A model generated the notes under the pieces. That model was not told the DNA's origin. It saw only the letters and a list, made by a program, of their open reading frames with translations, and did no database searches. This document shows, piece by piece, positions 25,488-33,927 of a stretch of 64,000 nt of DNA. The number at the start of each line of letters is the position of its first letter. Positions within the stretch are counted from its first letter, which is position 1. The DNA comes from JAFAXA01 sp963777325 (GTDB lineage: Bacteria; Pseudomonadota; Alphaproteobacteria; Acetobacterales; Acetobacteraceae), in contig CAVZQE010000018.1 of assembly GCA_963777325.1 (NCBI GenBank), positions 310,001 to 374,000 of the forward strand, written 5' to 3'. The position numbers were made by a program, and so were the translations under genes.

Positions 25488-26793
25488 TCACCGGGCATGC
25501 AGGCGCTCGCCCATGACGTAGGTCGCGCGGACCGCGCGATCGTCGCCGAGGGTCATGAGCACGAACAGCTCCTCCTCGAGATCGCCTTCGATCGCCTCCA
25601 AGCGATGCGCCATCGCCGGCGTGGCGCGAGCATCCAGCACGACCAGAATCCGCCTCGAGACCAGGCTCCAGGCTGCCGATCCTGTCCTCCAGCCCAAGCG
25701 CCTCGGCGTTGCCCCTCGTCATCATGCGGAAGGCATCGAGGGCGGGCAGGTTCTGGCCCTGGAGCTGCAAGACCTTGTAGCCCTCGGCGGCGGTCCGAAG
25801 CATCGAGTAGCTGGTGCCGCCGCCGACGTCGGTCGCGAGCGCCGTCCGCACCGGCCGGGACCAGCCGCTGAGACGCGCCAGATCGAACAATCCCGAGCCA
25901 ATGAACAGATTGGAGGTCGGGCAGAACACCGCGACCGAGCCGGTGGCGGACAGCATCTCGACCTCGCTGTCCTCCAGGTGGATGCAGTGTCCGAGCAGGG
26001 TGCGCGGGGTCAGCAGCCCGAACCGCTCGTACACCTCGGTGTACGTCCGGGTCCACGGAAACAGCGCCTTCACCAGCTCGATCCCGCGCTGGTTCTCGCA
26101 CAGATGCGTCTGGACGTGGCACTGCGGGAACTCGCGGACGAGGCCGCCCGCGACCTCGAGCTGGGCGTCGGTCGAAGTGATGGCGAAGCGCGGGGTGATG
26201 GCGTAGAGCGCCCGGCCGCGCCCATGCCAGCGGGCGAGCAGATCCCGGCTCTCGCGGTAGCCGCGTTCGGGCGTGTCGAGCAGGCCCTCTGGCGCGCCCC
26301 GGTCCATCATCACCTTGCCCGCGATCATGCGCATCCGCCGGCGCTCGGCCTCGGCGAAGAAGGCGTCCACGGACCCGGGGCTGACCGTGCAATAGACGGC
26401 GGCGGTCGTGGTCCCGTTGCGCAGCAGCTCGTCGAGAAAGAAGCGCGCGCCGGCCTCGGCGTGTTCGGGACGCGCGTATTTCTGCTCCTCGACGAAGGTG
26501 TATTTTTGCAGCCAGTCCAGGAGCTGGGCGCCGTAGGAGGCGATCACCTGCGTCTGCGGGTAATGGACATGGGTGTCGATCAGGCCGGGCAGGATGAGGC
26601 TGTCCGGGTAGTGGTCGATCACCGCGCCGGGAGGAAGGCGCGGCAGAAGCTCGGCCGCGGTCCCGACGGCCTCGATCATGCCCTCCCGGATCAGGATCAA
26701 GCCGTCTGGTTCGTAGCGGTGTCCGGCCCCTCCAGCCGCACTGGTGAAGGTTAGGATTCGCCCACGCAGCCCCTTAGTGCCCGGTTCCAGCAT
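25488..26793 (-). pseudogene. guaD: Guanine deaminase, frameshifted near the C-terminus
   Basis: From ATG 26793 (GGAGA upstream) the gene encodes a guanine deaminase with metal ligands in DTHVHYPQ, VQTHLCEN, GHCIHLED and ATDVGGGTS. After EALGLEDRIGSLEPGLEAD the frame is lost by an extra base (an A of the AA at 25647-25648 on the plus strand). The normal end continues in the next frame as LVVLDARATPAMAHRLEAIEG ... VMGERLHAR to 25488. All active-site motifs precede the shift, so the read product might keep residues needed for catalysis but would have a foreign tail of nearly 200 residues. It would convert guanine to xanthine, feeding XDH. Confidence 0.88.
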
Positions 26794-26809
26794 TGCATTC
26801 TCCGTGACT

Positions 26810-27682
26810 TCAGGCGCCGGACAGGACGGCGCCCGGCGACCGGCCATGATCCGCCCGGCCATGATCCGGCGTGCCGGTCAGCAGCTCCGTCAGCAACTCC
26901 GCCGCAGTCAGGGCGGCGATCACCTCCGGCCGCTTGTCGCGGACCGTGCTCCCGCCGATCGGGCAGGTAAGGCGCGCGATCCTGTCCCACGCGATCCCCA
27001 GTTCGCGGAAGCCGCGCTCGAAGCGGCGGCGTTTCGTTTTGGAGCCGATCAGGCCGAGATAGGCGAAGTCGCCCCGGCGCAGCACGGCCTCGCACAGCAT
27101 GAAATCCAGCGCATGGCTGTGCGTGAGCACGAGATAGGCGGCTCCGCCGGGCGCGGCCGCCACCTCATCGAGAAGGTGATCGGTCGCGACCGCCCGTATA
27201 CCTTCGGGCTTCCGCACCGGGAACGCCTCCGCCCGCTCGTCGATCCAGGACAGGCGCAGCGGCAACGGTGCGAGGGCCGAGGCGAGCGCTTGGCCGACAT
27301 GGCCTGCGCCGAACAGGAGCACGCCGGGCAAGCTCCTGGCCTCCTCGGACTCGGCCGCCGCAAGCTCCGCCAGGGCGGGCGCGTCGATGCGGCGCAGGTC
27401 CAAGGTGACGTGACCGCCGCAGCACTGGCCGATCTCGGGTCCGAGCGGCATCGAAAGTTGCGCCTGCCTCTCGTCGGAAGCGAGCAGCGCCCGCGCCCGG
27501 GCGATCGCCTCGTATTCGAGCCGGCCGCCCCCGATCGTGCCGGCGCTGCTCCGGCCGCTGACGAGCATCCGGGCCCCGCTCTCGCGCGGGGTCGAGCCTT
27601 CCGCGACCGCCACGCGAACGAGGGCCACCGGCTCGCCGGCCGCCCGCCAGTCCTCGCACACGCGGGCGAGGAACACGGTCAC
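26810..27682 (-). CDS. xdhC: Xanthine dehydrogenase accessory protein XdhC
   Basis: 290 residues from GTG 27682, overlapping the xdhB stop (GTGA). The N-terminal region has TPRESGARMLVSG and GTIGGGRLEYEA, then IGQCCGGHVTL; the C-terminal Rossmann part has LLFGAGHVGQALA and YLGLIGSKTKRRRF. XdhC binds molybdenum cofactor and inserts the sulfurated form into the XDH large subunit. The gene is intact, is third in xdhABC, and is followed by guaD 16 nt downstream. Confidence 0.92.
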   Translation of the reverse strand: MTVFLARVCEDWRAAGEPVALVRVAVAEGSTPRESGARMLVSGRSSAGTIGGGRLEYEAIARARALLASDERQAQLSMPLGPEIGQCCGGHVTLDLRRIDAPALAELAAAESEEARSLPGVLLFGAGHVGQALASALAPLPLRLSWIDERAEAFPVRKPEGIRAVATDHLLDEVAAAPGGAAYLVLTHSHALDFMLCEAVLRRGDFAYLGLIGSKTKRRRFERGFRELGIAWDRIARLTCPIGGSTVRDKRPEVIAALTAAELLTELLTGTPDHGRADHGRSPGAVLSGA

Positions 27683-30015
27683 GCCGCCGCGCGCGCCCCG
27701 GATGCGCGGTACCGCTCTCGCAGGGCATCGAGGGTCGTGAGTACCTTCTCGGGCGTGGCGGGCGGGTCGAGACGCGGGCACAGGGTGTGGTCCGCGACGC
27801 TCGCGATCGCGTCCGAGATCGCGTGCAGCACCGAGATCGCGAGCATCAGCGGCGGCTCGCCGACGGCCTTGCTGCGGAACACCGTCGCTTCACGGTTCTC
27901 GGCGCCTTCCAGCAGGCGCACATTGAAGACGCGCGGCCGGTCGGAGCAGGCCGGGATCTTGTAGGTCGACGGGGCGTGCGTTCTGAGCCGGCCCTGCTTG
28001 TCCCACCAGAGCTCCTCGGTGGTGAGCCAGCCCATGCCTTGGACGAAGCCGCCGACGATCTGCCCGGTGTCGATGGCCGGGTTCAGCGACTTCCCCACAT
28101 CGTGCAGGATGTCCACGCGCTCGACTTTGTGTTCGCCGGTGAGGGTATCGACCGCGACCTCGCTGCAAGCCGCGCCATAGGCGAAGTAGTAGAAGGGCCG
28201 CCCACGGCCGGTGCTCCGGTCCCAGTGGATCTTCGGCGTGCGGTAATAGCCCGTCGCCGAAAGCGAGATGCGGTTCACGTAGGCTTGCCAGATCAGCTCC
28301 TTGAACAGAATTTCCTGGTTGCCGATCCGCACCCGGCCGGGCAGGAAAATGACCTGCTCCTCGGGCACCCCCCAATGCTCGGCGGCGAAACTGATAAGGC
28401 GCCCCTTGATCGTCCGAGCCGCCGCCTGCGCCGCCATGCTGTTCATGTCCGCGCCCGAGGAGGCGGCGGTGGCCGCGGTGTTCGGCACCTTGCCGGTCGT
28501 GGTCGCGGTGATGCGCACGCCGCCGACATCGACCTGGAACTCCTCGGCCACCACCTGCGCCACCTTGATGTAGAGGCCTTGGCCCATCTCGGTGCCGCCG
28601 TGGTTCAGATGGATGCTGCCGTCGGTGTAGACATGCACCAATGCGCCCGCCTGATTGTACTGCGTGGCGGTGAACGAAATCCCGAACTTGACGGGCGTGA
28701 GCGCCAATCCGCGCCTGATGACTTTGCTGCGCGCGTTCGCGTCGCGGACCGCCTGCCGCCGCCCCCAATAGTCGGCGCTCGTCTCCAACTCGCCCACGAT
28801 GCGGTCGATGACGTTGTCCTCGACGGTCTGGTGATAGGGCGTGACGTTGCGCTCGCCCTGTCCGTAGAAATTGAGCTTCCGGATCTCCAGCGGATCCTTG
28901 CCGACGGCGTAGGCGATCTCCTCGATCACGCGCTCGCCCGCGACCATGCCTTGCGGCCCGCCGAAGCCGCGGAAGGCGGTGTTGGAACAGGTGTTCGTCT
29001 TGAGCGGCAGCGAACTCAGCCTGACATCCGGGAAGAAATAGGCATTATCGGCGTGGAACAGCGAACGGTCGGTGACCGGACCGGACAAATCCGCCGAGAA
29101 CCCGCAGCGGGCGGCGTAGGTCATCTCGACGCCCTGGATGCGGCCCTGCTCGTCAAAACCGGCCTCGTAGTCCACCTGGAAATCGTGTCGCTTGCCGGTG
29201 ATCGTCATGTCGTCGTCGCGGTCGGGGCGGATCTTGGCGGCCCGGCCGGTGCGCTTGGCGACAATGGCGGCGACGCAGGCGAACAGATTGCCTTGCGTCT
29301 CCTTGCCGCCGAAGCCGCCGCCCATTCGCCGGCACTCGACGGTGACGGCGCTGTTCGGCACTCCCAGCACGATCCCCACCATGTGCTGGATCTCGCTCGG
29401 GTGCTGGGTCGAGGAATAGATCAGAACCTCGTCTTCCTCACCGGGCACCGCCATCGCGATCTGGCCCTCAAGGTAGAAATGATCCTGCCCGCCTATGCTG
29501 ATCTGGCCCTCGACCCGTCGCTGCGCTCCGGCGATCGCCGTCCTTGCATCGCCGCGCTCGAGCGTGAGCGGCTCCGTGACGAGGCGCGGTTGCTTTCGAG
29601 CCGCTTCCACGTCGAGCACCGGCTCCAGCTCCTGGTACTCGACATGCGCAAGCATGGCCGCACGTCGCGCCTGATCGCGCGTGCGCGCCGCTACCGCGAA
29701 TAACGGCTGTCCCACGTACTCGACGAGCTTGGTCGCGAACAGCGGCTCGTCGTGACGATGGGTCGGGCTCACATCGTTGACGCCGGGAACGTCGTCCGCC
29801 GTGACCACCAGCACGACCCCGGGCGCGCTCCGCACCGGCGCGAGATCGATGCTCGTGATCCGTGCGTGCGCCTTCGCGCTGGTTCCGAGATAGACCTGCA
29901 GCAGCCCCGCCGGCTCCGGCAGGTCGTCGATATACGCCGCCTCGCCGCTGACGTGCCGGATCGCGCTGTCGTGCCGGTGCGGGTCGTGCGCGCCGCCCTG
30001 GATTCGCTCAGACAT
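27679..30015 (-). CDS. xdhB: Xanthine dehydrogenase molybdenum-binding subunit
   Basis: 778 residues, the expected length. It has the N-terminal domain SGEAAYIDDLPEPAGLLQVY, the cofactor loop RRMGGGFGGKETQ, NHGGTEMGQGLYIKVAQV, TAATAASSGADMNSM, and the catalytic-glutamate region KAVGEPPLMLAISV near the end. Together with XdhA it forms the cytoplasmic enzyme that oxidises hypoxanthine to xanthine to urate. It overlaps xdhA by 8 nt and xdhC by 4 nt. No defect is visible. Confidence 0.95.
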   Translation of the reverse strand: MSERIQGGAHDPHRHDSAIRHVSGEAAYIDDLPEPAGLLQVYLGTSAKAHARITSIDLAPVRSAPGVVLVVTADDVPGVNDVSPTHRHDEPLFATKLVEYVGQPLFAVAARTRDQARRAAMLAHVEYQELEPVLDVEAARKQPRLVTEPLTLERGDARTAIAGAQRRVEGQISIGGQDHFYLEGQIAMAVPGEEDEVLIYSSTQHPSEIQHMVGIVLGVPNSAVTVECRRMGGGFGGKETQGNLFACVAAIVAKRTGRAAKIRPDRDDDMTITGKRHDFQVDYEAGFDEQGRIQGVEMTYAARCGFSADLSGPVTDRSLFHADNAYFFPDVRLSSLPLKTNTCSNTAFRGFGGPQGMVAGERVIEEIAYAVGKDPLEIRKLNFYGQGERNVTPYHQTVEDNVIDRIVGELETSADYWGRRQAVRDANARSKVIRRGLALTPVKFGISFTATQYNQAGALVHVYTDGSIHLNHGGTEMGQGLYIKVAQVVAEEFQVDVGGVRITATTTGKVPNTAATAASSGADMNSMAAQAAARTIKGRLISFAAEHWGVPEEQVIFLPGRVRIGNQEILFKELIWQAYVNRISLSATGYYRTPKIHWDRSTGRGRPFYYFAYGAACSEVAVDTLTGEHKVERVDILHDVGKSLNPAIDTGQIVGGFVQGMGWLTTEELWWDKQGRLRTHAPSTYKIPACSDRPRVFNVRLLEGAENREATVFRSKAVGEPPLMLAISVLHAISDAIASVADHTLCPRLDPPATPEKVLTTLDALRERYRASGARAAA

Positions 30016-31504
30016 GGGCCAGCCTCCGATCGCCGACGAGCCGGGTTTCGGCCTGCTCGTCCGTGGTCTCGATGAAGAAACGCCGCAGCAGGTTGACGCT
30101 CACCTTGGCGCGGTACTCCGCGGACGCCCGCCAGTCGGACAGCGGCGTGAAGTCGCGCGCCAGGGCCTCGGCCCCGGCCGCGAGCGCCGTCTCGTCCCAG
30201 GCCTTCCCGAGCAACGCCGCCTCGCAGCCGCGCGCGCGCTTCGGGGTCGCGGCCATGCCGCCGAAGGCGATCCGTGCCGCCGCCACCTTGCCCGCCTCGA
30301 GCCGCATCGCGAAAGCGCCCATCACCGCCGAGATGTCCTGGTCGAACCGCTTGGCCACCTTGTAGGCCCGAAAGCGCAGTCCCGGTTCTGGCTTGGGCAC
30401 GAGGATTGTCTCGACGAATTCGGATGGCCGCCGGTCCTGCTTGCCGTAGTGGAGAAAGAACTCCTCGAGCGGCAGCTCGCGCCGATCCTGTCCGCGCCGG
30501 AGGACGATGCGCGCGTCGAGCGCGATCAGGGCCGGCGGGCTGTCGCCGATCGGCGAGCCGTTGGCGATGTTGCCGCCGATCGTGCCCATGTTGCGCACCT
30601 GCTCGCCGCCGAGCCGCCTCAGCAATTCGCCGAGATCCGGATAGAATGACGCGAGCCTGCCCATGGCGTCGGCGTAGGTCACCCCCGCGCCGACCCTCAG
30701 TTCGTGTTCCGTCTCCTCGATGCGCCGCAACTCGCGCACACGGCCGACCCAGATGACCGGATCGAGTACGCGGAGAAACTTCGTCACCCACAAGCCGACA
30801 TCGGTGGCGCCAGCCACGATCGTCGCTTGCGGATATTCGACCAGGAGATCGGCCAGCGCGTCCGCCGAAGCCGGAGCGAAGAAGCGGCGACCATCGGCGC
30901 CGACCGAGACCGTCTCCTCATCCTGCAGCGCCTCAAGCTCGGCCAAGATGCCGGGGCGCTCGCTCGCGAAACGGTCCGGCTCGCCGCGGCTGAGCTCGAG
31001 CATCCGCCTCGCCGCATCGACGATCGGGGCATAGCCCGTGCAGCGGCACAGATTGCCCGCAAGCGCGTCATTGATCCGCTCCGGCGTCAACTCGGTGTTG
31101 CTGTGATCTGCCTTGGGGTCGTTCTCGAACAGGGCGAACAGCGACATCACGAAGCCCGGGGTGCAGAACCCGCACTGCGAGCCGTGGGTATCCACCATCG
31201 CCCGCTGCACCGGGTGGAGCGCGCCGTCCGGCCCCTTCAGATCCTCGATCGTGAGGAGCTGGAGCCCGTCCAGAGTAGGCACGAACTGGATGCAGGCGTT
31301 GACCGCCTCGTAGCGCAGCCGTCCGTCGTCCATCAGACGCCCGAGGACCACGGTGCAGGCGCCGCAGTCGCCCTCGGCGCAGCCCTCCTTGGTGCCGCGG
31401 CGGCGCTCAATGAGGCGCAGGTAGTCGAGCACGGTCATGGTCGGATCGATCGCGCGGATCTCCCTTGGCTCATTGCCGAGCAGGAAGCGAACCGTTTCAC
31501 GCAT
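30008..31504 (-). CDS. xdhA: Xanthine dehydrogenase small subunit (2Fe-2S and FAD domains)
   Basis: 498 residues. The N-terminal ferredoxin-like domain has EGDCGACTVVLG, and the second [2Fe-2S] domain has QCGFCTPGFVMSLFA and CRCTGYAPIVDAA. The FAD domain has TIVAGATDVGLWVTKFLR and GTIGGNIANGSPIGDSPPAL. This is the fused iron-sulfur/flavin subunit typical of bacterial XdhA and passes electrons from the Mo centre to NAD+. The stop of the decayed permease lies 15 nt upstream, so it belongs to the same leftward purine operon. Confidence 0.95.
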   Translation of the reverse strand: MRETVRFLLGNEPREIRAIDPTMTVLDYLRLIERRRGTKEGCAEGDCGACTVVLGRLMDDGRLRYEAVNACIQFVPTLDGLQLLTIEDLKGPDGALHPVQRAMVDTHGSQCGFCTPGFVMSLFALFENDPKADHSNTELTPERINDALAGNLCRCTGYAPIVDAARRMLELSRGEPDRFASERPGILAELEALQDEETVSVGADGRRFFAPASADALADLLVEYPQATIVAGATDVGLWVTKFLRVLDPVIWVGRVRELRRIEETEHELRVGAGVTYADAMGRLASFYPDLGELLRRLGGEQVRNMGTIGGNIANGSPIGDSPPALIALDARIVLRRGQDRRELPLEEFFLHYGKQDRRPSEFVETILVPKPEPGLRFRAYKVAKRFDQDISAVMGAFAMRLEAGKVAAARIAFGGMAATPKRARGCEAALLGKAWDETALAAGAEALARDFTPLSDWRASAEYRAKVSVNLLRRFFIETTDEQAETRLVGDRRLAHV

Positions 31505-31519
31505 TGTCTCTGCTCCGCC

Positions 31520-32142
31520 TTACAGGTGGCTGTAGTCGCCGCGCTGCGGCGCGTGGTGCGGGTCGTCCTCCGGCGTGCGGTGGCGCCGGTTGAGCACCAG
31601 GTTGAGGATCACCGTCGCCAGCGTACCGGTCGCGATGCCGCTGTCGAGCAGGATGCGGGCGCCCGCCGGAACGTGCCGGTAGAAGTTCGGCATGTCACCG
31701 GGATCAGGCCGAGGCCGACACTCACGCCGACGATGAGCCCGCTATTGGTGCCCTCGAACTTCACGCCGTGCAGGATGCGGATGCCGGTGGCCGCGACGAG
31801 CATGACCACCACCATTACCAGGATCGGCACCGGACGGAAGCTCGGCAGGCCGAACAGTAGGGCCGCGATCGTGCCGATGACGATGCCGAGCAGTACCGCC
31901 GTGTTGCGGACGAAGCCGCGGGCGAAGGAGGCGAGACCGAGCACGACCAGGAGCGTGAACGTCGCAAGCACGATGGGGGCCGGGTTGCCGAAATCGGGTG
32001 CCGCCGGTTTGCCGCCGCCCGCCCACAGCACCGCGACCGGCATCAGGGTGACGCCGATCGTGGTGATGACCGTACCCATCACGAGCGGCCGGAAGAACCG
32101 CAACAGGCGGCCGAAGAGCGGGCTCGCGAGCATCGTCGCGAT
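31520..32142 (-). pseudogene. Second NCS2 (xanthine/uracil) permease, decayed
   Basis: Only parts of an NCS2 permease remain. The visible segments are SPLFGRLLRFFRPLVMGTVI to FARGFVRNTAVLLGIVIGT, then a direct jump to MLVAATGIRILHGVKFEGTN and GLGLIPVT. Compared with the intact permease at 33.9-35.3 kb, the first roughly 120 residues and about 140 central residues (including the central NCS2 signature region) are missing. A frameshift near 31694 separates off the otherwise normal C-terminus (MPNFYRHVPAGARILLDSGI ... GDYSHL). It sits between uraD and xdhA, a usual place for a purine permease, so it was probably the operon's original xanthine transporter. Confidence 0.85.
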
Positions 32143-32154
32143 GCCGGACACCTC

Positions 32155-32346
32155 GGCATCGCCCTTCGATTCCCGCGCCCTGCCGGTCCCGCGCCCTGCC
32201 GGTCCCGCGCCCTGCCGGTCCCGCGCCCTGCCGGTCCCGCGCCCTGCCGGTCCCGCGCCCTTCAATTCCCGCGCCCTGCCGGTCCCGCGCCCTGCCGGTC
32301 CCGCCCCCTGCCGGTCCCGCGACTTGTCCAGACCCGCGACTTTTTC
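32155..32346. repeat. 16-bp tandem repeat (minisatellite)
   Basis: Unit TCCCGCGCCCTGCCGG is repeated exactly five times at 32171-32250. A variant unit ending TTCAAT follows (32251-32266), then two more exact units (32267-32298), a one-base variant (32299-32314) and degenerate units to about 32346. The unit at 32155-32170 is also a variant (ends TTCGAT). There is no spacer, so it is not a CRISPR array. It lies immediately upstream (in transcription order) of the decayed permease, where its N-terminus is missing. Confidence 0.92.
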
Positions 32347-32435
32347 CAAACCGGTGTCCGGTCGCACGTCTGGACAGTGGCGCTCGAAGTAGCGCGAGCC
32401 GACGCCCCGGCCGATGCCGTCGCCCAGATCCCGCT

Positions 32436-32984
32436 TCAGCCCTGCACGATTTCGTGGAGACGAAAGCCCGCGATCTTCGCGATCTCGCCCAAAGCTCGGT
32501 CGAATTCCTCGTCGGGCGAGTTCCGCAAGCGTTCGGGGAACGCCTCCAGGATTTTCCGCTTGTCGCTTCCCCGCACCGCCATGATGAACGGAAAGCCGAA
32601 TTTTTTCTTGTAGGCGGCGTTCAGCTCCTGGAAGCACGCGAACTCGTCCGGCGTCAACTGGCCCAGTCCCGAACCCGCCTGCTCCCGCTTCGACGCGTCC
32701 GTGATCTCGCCGGCGATCGCGGCCTTTCCGGCGAGATCCGGGTGCGCGTTGATCAGCGCGCGCTGGGCGTCGCGCCCGGCCTGCCGCACGACCTCGACCA
32801 TGCGAGCGTGGAGGTCGTCGGCGCTGGCGAAGGGCCGCGAGCGCCAGGCGCCTTCGGCCACCCAGGGCGAATGCTCGAAGATATCGCCGAGGGTGGAGAC
32901 GAAGCGGCTCTCGTCCATCCGGGAAAGCTCTTCCGCCGTAAGCCCGGGCCGGCTCGGGTTCGTCGGATCGCTGGCGGTGGGCAT
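32436..32984 (-). CDS. uraD: OHCU decarboxylase
   Basis: 182 residues from ATG 32984. 2-oxo-4-hydroxy-4-carboxy-5-ureidoimidazoline decarboxylase motifs are clear: LINAHPDLAGKAAIAGE with the catalytic His, EQAGSGLGQLTPDEFACFQELN, and the C-terminal KKFGFPFIMAVRG. It carries out the third step from urate to S-allantoin after uricase and HIU hydrolase, both encoded just upstream in the same operon. The 3' flank (32347-32435) holds nothing recognisable. Confidence 0.94.
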   Translation of the reverse strand: MPTASDPTNPSRPGLTAEELSRMDESRFVSTLGDIFEHSPWVAEGAWRSRPFASADDLHARMVEVVRQAGRDAQRALINAHPDLAGKAAIAGEITDASKREQAGSGLGQLTPDEFACFQELNAAYKKKFGFPFIMAVRGSDKRKILEAFPERLRNSPDEEFDRALGEIAKIAGFRLHEIVQG

Positions 32985-33040
32985 GGCCGATAGTCTCCCG
33001 GATGGATGGCGGAGGATTGGGTGGCCGCTGAAGGCGGTGG

Positions 33041-33886
33041 CTACCCGTCGCGCGCGACCGTGCATTGGATCTGCCCGTGCGGCTCGTTGGTCGGCAGGAA
33101 GATGACGCCAGGATTGTCGAGCTTGAACGGCGACAGGTTCATCGGGATGTAGTGCAGGTTGGGCAAGCTCATGCTGATCTGGGAGATCTCGGGAACCGCC
33201 TCCAGCGCCTTCATCGCCATCCTGTACATGCTGTCCTGGACGCCTTTGCTATACGTCGTCGCGAACTCTTTGAGCATTGTCTCCAGGATGGTCTGGTTCG
33301 CGGCCGGGAAGGATTTCGGATTGCGGGTCCACTTCCAGGTGCCAAGCATGGAGGTTGCGGCAATCCGGTCCTCGGTCTCGGCGAGCGTGGTGTACTCGTC
33401 CGTCAGGTATGTGACCCAGCCCGATTCGGTGGTCTTCATGAAGGTGAAGCCGTCCACGCCGGATTCGATCTCGGTCGATTGCCGTGACGCGTTCACCTGC
33501 GCGATCGGGTTGCCGTTGCCGGCCCTGACAAAGCTGTGGCCATGCGGCTTGCCGTCGATCGTTATGCGCTCCCACCCCGTCTCCGTCAGATGGACGTTGA
33601 CGCGATCGACGTGCTTGTAGTTTTCGAGGAACTTCTTCGCGATCGCGACGCCCAACTCCTCGGTGCTCAAGGTCAGGTTCTGGCGCGAGACCACGTTGAC
33701 GATATTCTTGCAGGTATCGGTCGTAACAACCGAGGAGTTATCGCCGGCGGTGTAGGACGGGCCGAAATCCGGACCCTCAAGCAAAACCTTAACCAGCGTC
33801 TCGCGCGGCGTATGATGCTCGCCATTGCGCTCCAATCGCATGACCCGAACCCGGCCCTTGCCATGCGTATTTTGGAGTAGTGCCAT
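33041..33886 (-). CDS. uaZ: Urate oxidase (uricase)
   Basis: 281 residues. Uricase features: the YTAGDNSSVVTTDTCKNIVN segment with the TDTxKN catalytic Thr motif, FLENYKHVDRVNVHLTETGWERI, and the C-terminal FLPTNEPHGQIQCTVARD. It is cofactor-free and oxidises urate to 5-hydroxyisourate in the cytoplasm. Its end is 56 bp from the start of uraD, and the NCS2 permease ends 41 bp upstream. No defect is visible. Confidence 0.95.
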   Translation of the reverse strand: MALLQNTHGKGRVRVMRLERNGEHHTPRETLVKVLLEGPDFGPSYTAGDNSSVVTTDTCKNIVNVVSRQNLTLSTEELGVAIAKKFLENYKHVDRVNVHLTETGWERITIDGKPHGHSFVRAGNGNPIAQVNASRQSTEIESGVDGFTFMKTTESGWVTYLTDEYTTLAETEDRIAATSMLGTWKWTRNPKSFPAANQTILETMLKEFATTYSKGVQDSMYRMAMKALEAVPEISQISMSLPNLHYIPMNLSPFKLDNPGVIFLPTNEPHGQIQCTVARDG

Positions 33887-33927
33887 TTTTTCTCTCCCCT
33901 GGTGTTAGACGTTATCGGAAGCGCGCG

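Noticed and set aside
32155..32346. CRISPR array
   Set aside because: The 16-bp units are contiguous with no spacers and no cas genes are nearby.
32160..32637. A Pro/Ala/Arg-rich repeat protein encoded by the minisatellite (either strand)
   Set aside because: The open frame arises from the lack of stops in the GC repeat. It overlaps uraD antisense and the permease fragment and has no plausible start.
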